A DNA stretch of 64,000 nucleotides from Thalassotalea insulae (GCF_030161395.1 NZ_BSST01000001.1:372001-436000), one strand, 5' to 3'; positions 37,451-46,159 are shown, numbered from the stretch's first letter. Notes: generated by a model from the sequence alone, not told the origin. Translations and numbers: made by a program.

Positions 37451-37491
37451 TCCTAGGTTATTAAACTAACCTGATAAGAATAAACCTTAGG
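37451..37491 (-). promoter_or_regulatory. Alternative hairpins over the uspE ribosome binding site
   Basis: Read on the minus strand, three segments can pair in two exclusive ways. AGGTTA pairs with TAACCT (37455-37472), leaving the AGGA ribosome site free. Alternatively CCTAAGGTT (37483-37491) pairs with AACCTAGG (37452-37459) through a one-base bulge, covering most of AGGA. Position directly ahead of the uspE start suggests translational control. Purely sequence-based and unproven. Confidence 0.3.
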
Positions 37492-37733
37492 TAATTTTCC
37501 CTAATAAGCAAAAATCTAATAAGAACAAATTATACTTAGCCAATGGTCCTATATGAAAATTCAATCATTAAATAGCTAAGCAAGAATTAGTACCTTTTAG
37601 CATTTATATCATTATCAATAGATTAACCAGATAGTTAATAGAACAACGCTCCCTCAGGTGAGCAAGATATCAGTTAATTCAGCATTTTCCGCGTAAAGAT
37701 AATAAGACAGATGAATGAAACAAAAGCCAAACT

Positions 37734-37749
37734 TGTTGCACTTGCAACA
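37734..37749. promoter_or_regulatory. Dyad operator candidate upstream of the nitroreductase gene
   Basis: TGTTGCA and TGCAACA form a perfect 7-bp inverted repeat with a CT centre, about 60 bp before the nitroreductase ATG. Size and symmetry suit a MarR-, TetR- or HxlR-type dimer. No regulator gene is adjacent. Confidence 0.4.
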
Positions 37750-37807
37750 TAATTTAAAATCTATTATGCTGTTACCAAATTTAAACTGAAGTTATTTAAA
37801 ATAAGCT

Positions 37808-38482
37808 ATGCAATTACATGATGCGTCACCATTAAGTGACTATATTGAATACCCAGTAGATGAAATGATCGCTCGTTCAAAGCAGTTTTATCAAGAAATC
37901 AAACGCCGCCATACCATCAGAAGTTTTAGCGATCGCCCGGTCCCGAAAGAAATCATTGAAAATTGCATTAAAGCAGCAGGCACAGCGCCCAGTGGTGCCA
38001 ATCATCAGCCGTGGCATTTTGTCGCAATTCACAGTGATGATGTAAAAAAACAGATCAGAGAGCAAGCAGAACAACACGAACAAAGTTTTTATCAGGGTCG
38101 GGCTGGTGAAGAATGGCTAAATGCCCTAAAACCTCTTGGTACGGATGCCAATAAACCCTATCTAGAACACGCTCCCTGGTTAATTGCTATTTTTAGCCAG
38201 AAAAAAGGCGGTATTCATGCAGATGATAATAATACCAACTATTACGTCCATGAATCTGTTGGAATAGCGACAGGCTTTTTGATAAATGCATTACATTCCT
38301 GTGGCCTAGTCACCCTGACCCACACTCCTAAGCCAATGTCATTTTTGAGTAAAATATGTCAGCGACCAGAAAACGAACGTGCCTACATGTTGCTGATCGC
38401 TGGTTACCCAGCGGAAGATGCCACTGTGCCCCATCATGCACAGGTAAAAAAATCCATCGACCAAATTACTACTTTTCTATAA
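37808..38482 (+). CDS. Nitroreductase family flavoprotein
   Basis: 224 residues. The FMN-binding N-terminal motif RRHTIRSFSDRPVPKEII (near 33-50) and APSGANHQPWHFVAIH (near 60-75) are followed by a second FMN contact region GIATGFLINALHSCGLVTLTH (two parts, near 155-175). The arrangement is close to the subgroup that includes BluB- and iodotyrosine-deiodinase-like proteins. Substrate not evident; likely an oxygen-insensitive reductase using NAD(P)H. It stands alone with a dyad candidate upstream and a strong terminator behind. Confidence 0.85.
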   Translation: MQLHDASPLSDYIEYPVDEMIARSKQFYQEIKRRHTIRSFSDRPVPKEIIENCIKAAGTAPSGANHQPWHFVAIHSDDVKKQIREQAEQHEQSFYQGRAGEEWLNALKPLGTDANKPYLEHAPWLIAIFSQKKGGIHADDNNTNYYVHESVGIATGFLINALHSCGLVTLTHTPKPMSFLSKICQRPENERAYMLLIAGYPAEDATVPHHAQVKKSIDQITTFL

Positions 38483-38502
38483 TAGTAATAACTTAGTGCG
38501 TT

Positions 38503-38535
38503 AAAAAACAGGGTGGAAATCCCACCCTGTTTTCT
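38503..38535. terminator. Bidirectional terminator after the nitroreductase gene
   Basis: AAAACAGGGTGG pairs with CCACCCTGTTTT around a small loop; perfect 12-bp stem with A/T runs on both sides, between convergent genes. Confidence 0.92.
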
Positions 38536-38568
38536 AATCGAATAATAAGCTTAGCGAATTCATCCCGA

Positions 38569-38778
38569 CTAACTGCAATCAAGTTCAATATCGGTACAGC
38601 GCTTTTTACAGCGAATCGATGACTCACCATTATCAGTTAAGTAGATATCCAATGGATGCTGGCATTGAGGACAATGAGTGACCTTTCCTATCAATACTTT
38701 TTTAATAAAGTTTTTTTGTTGATGAAACGATTTACTCGTTAATTTGGCAAACGAAGTTAGTTGTGAAATATCAGTCAT
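38569..38778 (-). CDS. Small zinc-ribbon protein, unrecognised
   Basis: 69 residues. The C-terminal half has HCPQCQHPL and later RCKKRC, a likely four-Cys zinc ribbon, plus a final DCS. The N-terminal 30 residues are helical and basic (SKSFHQQKNFIKKV). It follows the RraB-like gene by 16 bp on the same strand, which suggests cotranscription. I do not recognise a named family. Confidence 0.65.
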   Translation of the reverse strand: MTDISQLTSFAKLTSKSFHQQKNFIKKVLIGKVTHCPQCQHPLDIYLTDNGESSIRCKKRCTDIELDCS

Positions 38779-38794
38779 TTACTGCCTGTTCCAA

Positions 38795-39163
38795 CTAACA
38801 TGTAAACTTGTTGTTTGATGCACAATACCAACCATCAAACTTTCCCTGTAAAGGCTCCGAGCTGGTTTCTAATAAATGCTGATAAGCACTAATATTTTCA
38901 TAGCTCGCGGCCATTTCAGGATAAGCGGTAATTTCCCAAGGAAATTCTTCACTGTCTGGATACGCACAAAAGGACAGTTTCTGATTGTTTTCCAGTAATA
39001 AATGACCAAATTTTAGCGCTAATTCTTGATTGGGAAAAATCACCGAGAACTCTATCTCTCGCGCTGCAGATAAATCATCACCATCTTGCAGCATTTGCCA
39101 CAAGGCATTGCCATTATTATCATCAGGAAATAATGTTAAATCACGTTCCATAGCCGTATCCAT
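38795..39163 (-). CDS. RraB-family (ribonuclease E inhibitor-like) protein
   Basis: 122-residue acidic cytoplasmic protein. LFPDDNNGNALWQMLQDGDD (11-30) followed by AREIEFSVIFPNQELALKF matches the domain of RraB-related proteins (former DUF1260). The domain ends with a GKFDGWYCAS segment comparable to the DGWG ending of that family. E. coli RraB binds RNase E; whether this shorter relative does is not known. An internal ATG at 39151 is an equally possible start. It pairs with the downstream zinc-ribbon gene. Confidence 0.7.
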   Translation of the reverse strand: MDTAMERDLTLFPDDNNGNALWQMLQDGDDLSAAREIEFSVIFPNQELALKFGHLLLENNQKLSFCAYPDSEEFPWEITAYPEMAASYENISAYQHLLETSSEPLQGKFDGWYCASNNKFTC

Positions 39164-39286
39164 TTCATTAATCTGTATTAAGTTTATAACCTATTATGAT
39201 AATTGAACATGTTATTTTTACCTTTTCATTGTAAGTTAGCTACAATAGCGCCACTTACATACCAGTAAACCAATAAAGTAACTCAA

Positions 39287-40195
39287 ATGATCCACTTTGA
39301 ATGGCATATTCCAGTAACAACAGCCGAAAATTCAATTATTTCACTTTTAACCGACCATGGCTTAAAAACGAATGCTTCCCTTAGTATCAATGAAATAAAA
39401 TCAGCCATTCAAAAAGGCGCCCTATGGTTAACTCGCGGCAATAAAACCGAGCGTATTAGAAAGATTAAAAAGCCATTAAACGCGAAAGATAAGCTGCACT
39501 TTTATTATGATAGCAAGGTGCTCTCACAACAACCCACGCCGGCTATACTGGTATCAGATCAACAAGATTACAGTATTTGGTATAAACCATATGGTATGCT
39601 GTGCCAAGGCTCAAAATGGAGCGACCACTGTACTATTAGTCGCTGGGTAGAAAGTCACCTAGAACCCCAACGACCAGCATTTATCGTCCACCGTTTAGAT
39701 CGGGCAGCCTCAGGTCTTATCATCATCGCGCATAATAAAAAAGCCAACAAAGCCTTCAGCCAACTATTTGAACAACGCAACTTAGATAAACGTTATCACG
39801 TCATAGTGCATGGTCAACTCAACCCTAGTTATTTAGCGAATGGGCAGCAAGTCACCACGCCAATAGATGGCAAACCAGCATTGAGTATCTTTTATCAAAA
39901 AGAATATGATGAAAAATCCGACTTAAGTTTGCAGGAAGTAAAAATAGCCACCGGACGTAAACACCAGATCCGCAAACATGCTGCAAGTATTGACTTACCT
40001 GTTGTAGGTGATCGTTTTCATGGTGATAAAAGCAAGAATTATCAAGGTATCGATTTACAGCTATGCGCGATAAGTTTATCTTTTGATTGCCCACTGACTC
40101 AGCAAAGACAAGAGTTTTTACTGCCAGAATCATTACGCCCAGCACTCAGCAACATAGCCGCCAAAATATCGGCCAGTAAGTGCGAGACAAAATAA
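39287..40195 (+). CDS. RluA-family pseudouridine synthase
   Basis: 302 residues. An S4-like N-terminal part (about 30-75, NEIKSAIQKGALWLTRGNK) is followed by the RluA catalytic domain with D138 in HRLDRAASGLIIIAHN. The later TGRKHQIRKHAASIDLPVVG (near 225-245) is the conserved RNA-side motif. The 5' motif IWYKPYGMLCQGSKW is typical of the smaller RluA subgroup found in Shewanella and Vibrio whose target site is not assigned. It stands alone on the plus strand. Confidence 0.9.
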   Translation: MIHFEWHIPVTTAENSIISLLTDHGLKTNASLSINEIKSAIQKGALWLTRGNKTERIRKIKKPLNAKDKLHFYYDSKVLSQQPTPAILVSDQQDYSIWYKPYGMLCQGSKWSDHCTISRWVESHLEPQRPAFIVHRLDRAASGLIIIAHNKKANKAFSQLFEQRNLDKRYHVIVHGQLNPSYLANGQQVTTPIDGKPALSIFYQKEYDEKSDLSLQEVKIATGRKHQIRKHAASIDLPVVGDRFHGDKSKNYQGIDLQLCAISLSFDCPLTQQRQEFLLPESLRPALSNIAAKISASKCETK

Positions 40196-40255
40196 ACAAT
40201 AACTGCAAGCTTCAAAGCATTGGCAGCTATTGTTTATGCTAAACTTTAATAAAAA

Positions 40256-41167
40256 CTAAGGTGTGTATGAAAAGTCACTATCAGCCATCAAGGTTAACTG
40301 TTCACCGACCCAATCAGTTGGCTCAAGCGCCGAAAGCAACTCAAAGCCTTGCTGACGTTGAGCTAACGTTAACGCACGATAGGGCAACCTGAAATTTGCT
40401 TCAACAGCTTTAGTCATCATTAACGTAGTATTAATTGCAATCGGATTAGGCTCACAAAATAACCACTGCATCAGTCCCTGTAATTTCGCGTTAAGCTCAT
40501 TGCTTTCGTTATCCATTAACTGACGCATTAATTTAGGCACTATGTTAGAAGTAACCGAAATTACACCATGAGCTCCATGTTGATGACGGCCATCATGACT
40601 TTCATCATCATTACCTGACCAACAGGCGATGCCGCGCTGTTCATAATAAGCAATTCGCTCATTCCCAGCACATTCTTTCACACCAATCAAGTTTTCTAGC
40701 TCGGCTAACGGCTCAATAATATCGGGGGTTAGATCCTGACCAGTACGGCCAGGCACGTTATAGATAAATGCAGGACCAATAGACAGTACTTTTTTAAAAT
40801 GCTCACTGACGCCGGCTTTTGATGTTCGGCCATAATACGGATTAATTTGCAGCGCTGCATCCATTCCCATAGCAAAACCATTTTCCGTTGCTTTCATCGC
40901 TTCACGGGTATTATTGCTACCGGTATTACCGACGATCGCTAACTGATCGCTGTATTGATGAACACTGTGAGCAATCAGCATCAAATGCTCTTCCCAGCTT
41001 AATAAATGCCCTTCTCCTGTAGTACCACCAACAACAATACCATCAACACCAGCATTAATTTGTTCATTCACTAATTTATCGTAAGTGGCTAAATCAATAT
41101 TACCGTTAGCATCGTAAGGGGTTTTAATTGCAGTAATAAGGCTTGCTGAACGTAAATCTTTCATCAA
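40256..41167 (-). CDS. dapA: Dihydrodipicolinate synthase family, plant-type DapA
   Basis: 303-residue TIM-barrel aldolase. The Schiff-base lysine is K164 in GVKECAGNE. Tyr136 and Arg141 are in IYNVPGRTGQD, and Thr50 is in GGTTGEGH. The enzyme condenses pyruvate and aspartate semialdehyde for lysine and peptidoglycan synthesis. From memory, GGTTGEGHLLSWEEH, IVGNTGSNNTREA, INPYYGRTS, WSGNDDE and WLFCEPNPIAINT match plant chloroplast DHDPS far better than enteric DapA. This includes W58, where enteric enzymes have His. It is not in a lysine operon, and it could be a second DHDPS or a related aldolase. Confidence 0.85.
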   Translation of the reverse strand: MMKDLRSASLITAIKTPYDANGNIDLATYDKLVNEQINAGVDGIVVGGTTGEGHLLSWEEHLMLIAHSVHQYSDQLAIVGNTGSNNTREAMKATENGFAMGMDAALQINPYYGRTSKAGVSEHFKKVLSIGPAFIYNVPGRTGQDLTPDIIEPLAELENLIGVKECAGNERIAYYEQRGIACWSGNDDESHDGRHQHGAHGVISVTSNIVPKLMRQLMDNESNELNAKLQGLMQWLFCEPNPIAINTTLMMTKAVEANFRLPYRALTLAQRQQGFELLSALEPTDWVGEQLTLMADSDFSYTP

Positions 41168-41241
41168 TATTCTCAGTCATTATTTTATTTATTTCGTCGT
41201 CAAGTACATCAATTAATCACTCGACGTACTTTTATCAATAT

Positions 41242-41622
41242 TTAGCAGTGAGCAATTTTATCAATAACCCGCCTAAGGATAAACACTTCTTCACTAACTA
41301 TGTGCTGATATTTAAATATTTGCTCATTTAATTCCAACACTTTATAGGCATGATAGTTATCCGGATCAGCTAAATCACTGGCATACATTTCGTTATCAAT
41401 ATATTCTGCCTTAGCTATAGTAAAATGAATATCACCAACCAGTCCCCAATCACCTAATTCCAGCGATTGCTGCACTATTTCACCTTGTTGATCATGCACC
41501 GAAAAGCTAAATTCATAACTGCCATCATCTAACACCTGAGCATACTCAGTATGAACACATCCTTGCTGATCAACATCACTTCGATACCAAGACCCGACTA
41601 ATTGCTGTCTTAAAAACTTCAT
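41242..41622 (-). CDS. Hypothetical 126-residue protein
   Basis: Cytoplasmic, no signal peptide, beta-rich pattern. It begins MKFLRQQLVGSWYRSDVDQQ, with a GSW start reminiscent of lipocalin-like small domains, and has alternating strands such as GSYEFSFSV and IHFTIAKAEY. I do not recognise the family, and the lipocalin comparison is only structural impression. It lies between dapA and the DUF4097 gene on the same strand, separated from both by more than 70 bp. Confidence 0.6.
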   Translation of the reverse strand: MKFLRQQLVGSWYRSDVDQQGCVHTEYAQVLDDGSYEFSFSVHDQQGEIVQQSLELGDWGLVGDIHFTIAKAEYIDNEMYASDLADPDNYHAYKVLELNEQIFKYQHIVSEEVFILRRVIDKIAHC

Positions 41623-41682
41623 GCTAACGACTACTTAATCCTCTTTATCTTCAGATCATAGCGAATTCCATAGTTACATGCA

Positions 41683-41707
41683 TTAAAAAAGCGGCTAATA
41701 GCCGCTT
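41683..41707 (-). terminator. Terminator of the DUF4097 gene
   Basis: AAGCGGCT and AGCCGCTT form a stem with an AAT loop (41689-41707); the minus-strand continuation is TTTTTTAATG. Confidence 0.85.
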
Positions 41708-41728
41708 GTAATTGATGACAACTAAATA

Positions 41729-42481
41729 CTAGCGCTTTAACAACCTTACCCCACCATTAACACTTTCTATTGAGATGTTAACGTCACCTGAACCAATAGT
41801 GCCATGAAGGTTACGACCAACAAACTTACCTTTATCCACGGATAAGCCAAAGTCATTTCGAATACTGCCATGCATAGTTTCAATATCAACATCAGCACCG
41901 ATATTTTCTGGTAAATTCAGCTCTACCTGGCCGTTGACCGTATCAATGCGAATATCATTTAACTGAGGTGAAGCTGCACTATAGCTAACATCAATACTGC
42001 CATTTACTGAGCTGATCTCACTGTCATTCATTAAGCCTTGTGCGGCAATAGAGCCGTTAACTAATTTAAATTTTGCTTCTCCCTGTACATCTTCAACGGT
42101 TAAAGAACCATTCACTAACTCAATGTCAGCTAATTTTGCCGCTTTTGGCAGGTAAATGACATAATCAACGGAGCCTGAATTATGATCTCGCCACTGTGAG
42201 GATTTTTTATAACGAGTTTCAACACTAACGCCACGAGAACTTTCGTCGATATCAACGGTGATCCGTGCTAAATCATCCTGATCATCGGCAATTAATATTG
42301 CCTGCACTTTGATCTCATTTTTATCCCAGCCATTAACTTCTACATCACCATTAATATTTTCTAGACGAAACTCCGCCTGCTCACTTACCTCAAACGTTTT
42401 GACAATTTCATCTCTAACATCAGCAAATGCAGAAGCATTGAATAACAGAACTGACAAAAACAATATTTTTTTCTTATACAT
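41729..42481 (-). CDS. DUF4097-type periplasmic beta-solenoid protein
   Basis: 250 residues from ATG 42481. A signal peptide (basic start, core ILFLSVLLF, cut after AFA) is followed by a series of short repeats built round V/I-N-G: ENINGDVEV, LVNGSLTV, LVNGSIAA, SVNGSIDV, TVNGQVEL and SVNGGVRL, with one MHGSIRN. This is the putative-adhesin or DUF4097 pattern, expected to form a right-handed beta-solenoid. A GTG 15 bp upstream is in frame, but the AGGTGG ribosome site lies between the two and favours ATG. No partner regulators are nearby. Confidence 0.8.
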   Translation of the reverse strand: MYKKKILFLSVLLFNASAFADVRDEIVKTFEVSEQAEFRLENINGDVEVNGWDKNEIKVQAILIADDQDDLARITVDIDESSRGVSVETRYKKSSQWRDHNSGSVDYVIYLPKAAKLADIELVNGSLTVEDVQGEAKFKLVNGSIAAQGLMNDSEISSVNGSIDVSYSAASPQLNDIRIDTVNGQVELNLPENIGADVDIETMHGSIRNDFGLSVDKGKFVGRNLHGTIGSGDVNISIESVNGGVRLLKR

Positions 42482-42587
42482 ATATCCACCTATCACGGTT
42501 TAGTTCATTGGTTATAGCATTAGTTACAGTAAGTAAAAAAAAGGTTTAAAATAAAAAATAATTAAATAAAAACAATAAAGGATAATT

Positions 42588-43865
42588 GTGACTCAATTAA
42601 ATATTCAGCTTTTATTAACCGGTAATGAATTAATGACCGGAGATATCGTCGATAGTAATTCTGCCATGATTGCCCAGCAGTTATTACCACTTGGATTAAC
42701 CATTAGTCGTAAAATTACCGTGGCAGACGATTTAAACATGCTAGCCAATGAAATAAAATCTATCAGTGAGCAGGCTGATATACTCATTATCAATGGTGGA
42801 TTAGGCCCAACAGTTGATGACTTGACCGCACAAGCGTTAGCACTAGCAATGAACTCTCACTTACAACAGCATCCGCAGGCACTCGAACATCTAACTCAGT
42901 GGGGGCAGCAGCGAGGTATTACACTAGATCAGGCAAACTTAAAACAAGCGATGTTACCTGCTGGTGCAAGTATTATTGATAACAGCATAGGTAGCGCCGT
43001 CGGCTTTGCTTGTCATTACCAGGGCTGTGACATCTATTGTACCCCTGGAGTGCCTAAAGAGTTAGCCATCATGCTTGAGCAACAAATCATAGCTAAAATT
43101 AAGCAACAAGTACCACATTCTGTTCACTATCAAGTGAAGCGCTATCAGGTGTTTGGCATAGGTGAGGCAAAGCTACAGCAAATGATCACACAAGCTTTTC
43201 CTCAATGGCCGGCTGAAGTTCTATTGGGTTTTAGAGCCGCCTCCCCTATGTTAGAACTCAAATTATCAATCAAAGAACAACAAGCACAACCGTTATTGCA
43301 GCATTGGCAAGAAAAACTTTTTGAGCTGTTAGGAGACCATATTCTAACGACAATCGATAATGATATGCCAACCATGGCACAACATGTGATTAAATTATTA
43401 ACCGCACAAGGCAAGACACTTACAACGGCAGAGTCTTGCACTGGTGGCATGATAGCCAGCCTGCTCACTAATATTGCCGGTTCATCAAAAGCCTTTGAAG
43501 CGGGTTTTGTTACTTACTCAAATGAAATGAAAACTAAAATGGTTAATGTATCACCAAAGACACTCACAGCCCACGGCGCAGTGAGTGAACAGGTCGTGCT
43601 GGAAATGGCACAAGGCGCCCTTTCGCAAGCAGATGCCGATTATGCTATCGCAGTTTCTGGTATTGCTGGACCTGATGGTGGTACAGCTGAGAAGCCAGTA
43701 GGTTCCGTGTGGCTTGCTTGGGGTAATCAACATCAGCTTAACAGCCATTATTTTTGCATTAAAGGCAAGCGCGAGTACTTTCAGCTAATGGTTGCTAACA
43801 GAGCACTGGATTTAATCAGACGGCAACTCATTAATAGCCCGCAGACGCCGTTTTATTTTGATTAA
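42588..43865 (+). CDS. cinA: CinA family protein (MoaB-like domain plus CinA C-terminal domain)
   Basis: 425 residues from GTG 42588, with AAAGGA 6 bp upstream. The N-terminal MoaB/COG1058 domain contains LTGNELMTGDIVDSNS and INGGLGPTVDDLTAQA. The C-terminal CinA domain (about 265-420) contains TTAESCTGGMIASLLTNIAGSS, read in two parts, and AVSGIAGPDGGT. The C-terminal domain deamidates nicotinamide mononucleotide, and the N-terminal domain carries ADP-ribose pyrophosphatase activity in some homologues. In competence regulons cinA is linked to DNA uptake; no such link is visible here. Confidence 0.92.
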   Translation: MTQLNIQLLLTGNELMTGDIVDSNSAMIAQQLLPLGLTISRKITVADDLNMLANEIKSISEQADILIINGGLGPTVDDLTAQALALAMNSHLQQHPQALEHLTQWGQQRGITLDQANLKQAMLPAGASIIDNSIGSAVGFACHYQGCDIYCTPGVPKELAIMLEQQIIAKIKQQVPHSVHYQVKRYQVFGIGEAKLQQMITQAFPQWPAEVLLGFRAASPMLELKLSIKEQQAQPLLQHWQEKLFELLGDHILTTIDNDMPTMAQHVIKLLTAQGKTLTTAESCTGGMIASLLTNIAGSSKAFEAGFVTYSNEMKTKMVNVSPKTLTAHGAVSEQVVLEMAQGALSQADADYAIAVSGIAGPDGGTAEKPVGSVWLAWGNQHQLNSHYFCIKGKREYFQLMVANRALDLIRRQLINSPQTPFYFD

Positions 43866-44117
43866 CTAATTGACCATTTTCTCTAGAGGCAACGAACTAT
43901 TTCATTTAGTTAGTTGTTATTTATTGCGTAGTAAATCAAAACTTTATATATTTGTAGATAGGCGGAATAATATATTTAATCAGTAGTAATTGTTAAGTCA
44001 TAGAATGGCAATCTAGCCTGGTTGAATTTATGGCTGAGTTAAATAAAGAAATAAACTGGGTTTTCCTTTATTAACAAGCAGTTAAATATATAACCTTATA
44101 CTACCTAGGAGCACATT

Positions 44118-44444
44118 TTGATCGAAAAAAATTTCATCACCAGTGGTAGAAACACAATAATTCATAAAATTAGAAAATTTGACTTACTCATTATTAACGG
44201 TGCTCATCCCGTAGTGATTGTGAGTAACAGAGGCATTGGCGTTTATAAAGGCCCTGTACCGAAAAAAAAATCGGATGCCAAAAAGGCGTACCAAGAGGTA
44301 GTGGATTTAGGCGCAATCGAAGTATTTGGTGAAGAAAAAACCTTAGTATTTATTCAGGCGCTTGATAACAAGGAATATAAAATTGATTATTCCAAAGTTA
44401 ACACCCCAAATTTTATCCGAATACATCAAGATAGCTACATTTAG
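44118..44444 (+). CDS. Hypothetical 108-residue protein, first of a three-gene set
   Basis: Starts at TTG 44118 with a strong AGGAG 6 bp upstream, which decides the start. Cytoplasmic, beta-rich: KFDLLIINGAHPVVIVSNRG, then GIGVYKGPVPKKKSDAKKAY, a lysine-rich helix, and a C-terminal TPNFIRIHQDSYI. I do not recognise a family. It lies 29 bp upstream of the FapA-type gene, same strand, so the two are likely cotranscribed. Confidence 0.65.
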   Translation: MIEKNFITSGRNTIIHKIRKFDLLIINGAHPVVIVSNRGIGVYKGPVPKKKSDAKKAYQEVVDLGAIEVFGEEKTLVFIQALDNKEYKIDYSKVNTPNFIRIHQDSYI

Positions 44445-44473
44445 TATCCAGTAGTAACTAAGAGATTTTATCC

Positions 44474-46159
44474 GTGACTAAAGCAATTCTAGAGCCAAAC
44501 CAAAAAAACAACATTGATCTTTTATTGCAGCCGGTAAAAGACAATACCACAATAACAGAAGCAACTATTCACGAACTGATCGCCGCTTCTGAATATAAAA
44601 ACTTATATGTTGATAATGGCAATATCAAAAACGCCATTGCTGAGTTAAACAGCGTATTAAAACCGCTACAGGCAAAGCAAACGGGCCGTGAAATTCGCTA
44701 TCAAATCTTAGAAAGGCGTGACGCACAAATTTCTATCGAAATTGATAAGGATGAGATGGCAGCATCTGCCGAAATATCTACTGCGCTAGGTGGCAAACAT
44801 TTAACCGCAAAAGCTATCTTACATTCCGCACAAAAAGCTGGAGTTACCAAGGGTTTTAGTAAAGAAGAACTGGTGAAACTGGCACAACATGCCGCCAGAG
44901 AACAAGCAGGTTCTATCGTTAAAGGCCCTATTGCTCACGGTAAAGAACCGATTAATGGTAAAGATGGTAAAATTAAACATTTAGTCGAAAGTGCTCAAGA
45001 TCGAATATTAAAGCCGAAAGAACGTGAAGACGGTTCAGTTGATATGCGCGATTTAGGCGATATTATCTGCGTAAAAATCGGTGATCCTCTTGCTAAAAAA
45101 ATCCCACCAACCGAAGGCACCAAAGGGTTTTCCGTCACAGGTACTCCTCTTGAACCGACTCCAGGTACAGACATTGAACTTAAAGTCGGCGAAGGCACGG
45201 TATTAAGCCCAAAAAATAATCACATTTTAGTATCAACCAGAGTCGGGCTGCCACGTATTATTGAAAATGGCATGGAAGTTGATGAAGTTTATAAAATTAG
45301 AAATGTCGACGTTAGCACCGGTCATATAGAATTTGAAGGAAGTGTCATCATTGACGGTGACGTTTGTGAAGGCATGAAAGTCATCGCTAGTGGCGATATC
45401 ACCATAGGTGGCTTTGTTGAATCTGCCTTCCTTGAGGCTGGTGGCGATATCACTATCGGTAGCGGTATTATCGGTAAAAAACAAGATGTTGAAGACTTAA
45501 AAGCATCAGATATAGTGATGAGCGTTAATATCAAGGCGCAAGGCAGCGTTTATGCGAAGTATTGTCAATATGCGGACATTAGCTGTCAGAACTTACGCAT
45601 TGAAAATCAACTGATGCATAGCATTATCACGGTGAAAGAAAGGTTATGGCTTGGCTCTGAAGAAAAAGCCAACGGCAAGTTAATAGCAGGTTTTATTTCA
45701 GCTGGCACTTCTGTCCATGCTGGTACGGTAGGTGCGACAGCTGGCAGTACTACGATTATACAATTCACCGAACAATTAGAACACCTGCATGAAAAAATGG
45801 AAAAATTGGAAACACTGATTGAAGCAGAATCAACAAAAACCAATGAAATGAAAGCTGGTTTGGATAAACTGAAAAAACTACCGAAAGATAAAGTTAATCC
45901 GGAATTACGTGATAAATTAATGTCAACCTACAAGCACCACGCAACTCAAATGGGCAGTTATCTCAACGATAAAGAATTACTGGAAGAAGAAATTAATCAA
46001 TATATGATGGCTGTTTATATTGAAGCCACTGAAAGAATTTATCATGGCGTACAGTTATATGTTGGTAAATATCACGAAAAAACTAAACGTGAGTATGGAC
46101 CGAGCCGCATGCGCTATAAAGAACGAAAAGTGATCATAGACCCAATCGTTAATACCTAA
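44474..46159 (+). CDS. FapA / DUF342 family protein
   Basis: 561 residues from GTG 44474. The DUF342 body runs about 90-420, with KVGEGTVLSPKNNHILVSTR and a right-handed beta-helix segment carrying periodic G-D-I: GDVCEGMKVIASGDITIGGF, AGGDITIGSGIIG. Then comes a long coiled coil (about 430-510, EQLEHLHEKMEKLETLI) and a basic C-terminus. Named FapA for a flagellar assembly role in Vibrio-type bacteria, where it affects FlhF or polar flagella. No flagellar genes occur here. The stop overlaps the next start (TAATG). Confidence 0.85.
   Translation: MTKAILEPNQKNNIDLLLQPVKDNTTITEATIHELIAASEYKNLYVDNGNIKNAIAELNSVLKPLQAKQTGREIRYQILERRDAQISIEIDKDEMAASAEISTALGGKHLTAKAILHSAQKAGVTKGFSKEELVKLAQHAAREQAGSIVKGPIAHGKEPINGKDGKIKHLVESAQDRILKPKEREDGSVDMRDLGDIICVKIGDPLAKKIPPTEGTKGFSVTGTPLEPTPGTDIELKVGEGTVLSPKNNHILVSTRVGLPRIIENGMEVDEVYKIRNVDVSTGHIEFEGSVIIDGDVCEGMKVIASGDITIGGFVESAFLEAGGDITIGSGIIGKKQDVEDLKASDIVMSVNIKAQGSVYAKYCQYADISCQNLRIENQLMHSIITVKERLWLGSEEKANGKLIAGFISAGTSVHAGTVGATAGSTTIIQFTEQLEHLHEKMEKLETLIEAESTKTNEMKAGLDKLKKLPKDKVNPELRDKLMSTYKHHATQMGSYLNDKELLEEEINQYMMAVYIEATERIYHGVQLYVGKYHEKTKREYGPSRMRYKERKVIIDPIVNT

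Larger units (their letters stand above)
37443..37807. other. 365-bp divergent intergenic region, uspE / nitroreductase
   Basis: AT-rich region with no convincing gene. It holds the uspE leader with alternative inverted repeats on its left edge and a TGTTGCA-type dyad near its right edge. A 13-codon ATG frame at 37711 has no good ribosome site and I do not call it. The rest is unassigned. Confidence 0.6.

Noticed and set aside
37711..37752. 13-codon ATG frame upstream of the nitroreductase gene as a leader peptide
   Set aside because: Weak ribosome site, no regulatory codon run, and it spans the dyad operator instead.
42482..42496. GTG start five codons upstream of the DUF4097 gene start
   Set aside because: The ribosome site AGGTGG lies between the two, so ATG 42481 is the better start for a signal peptide.
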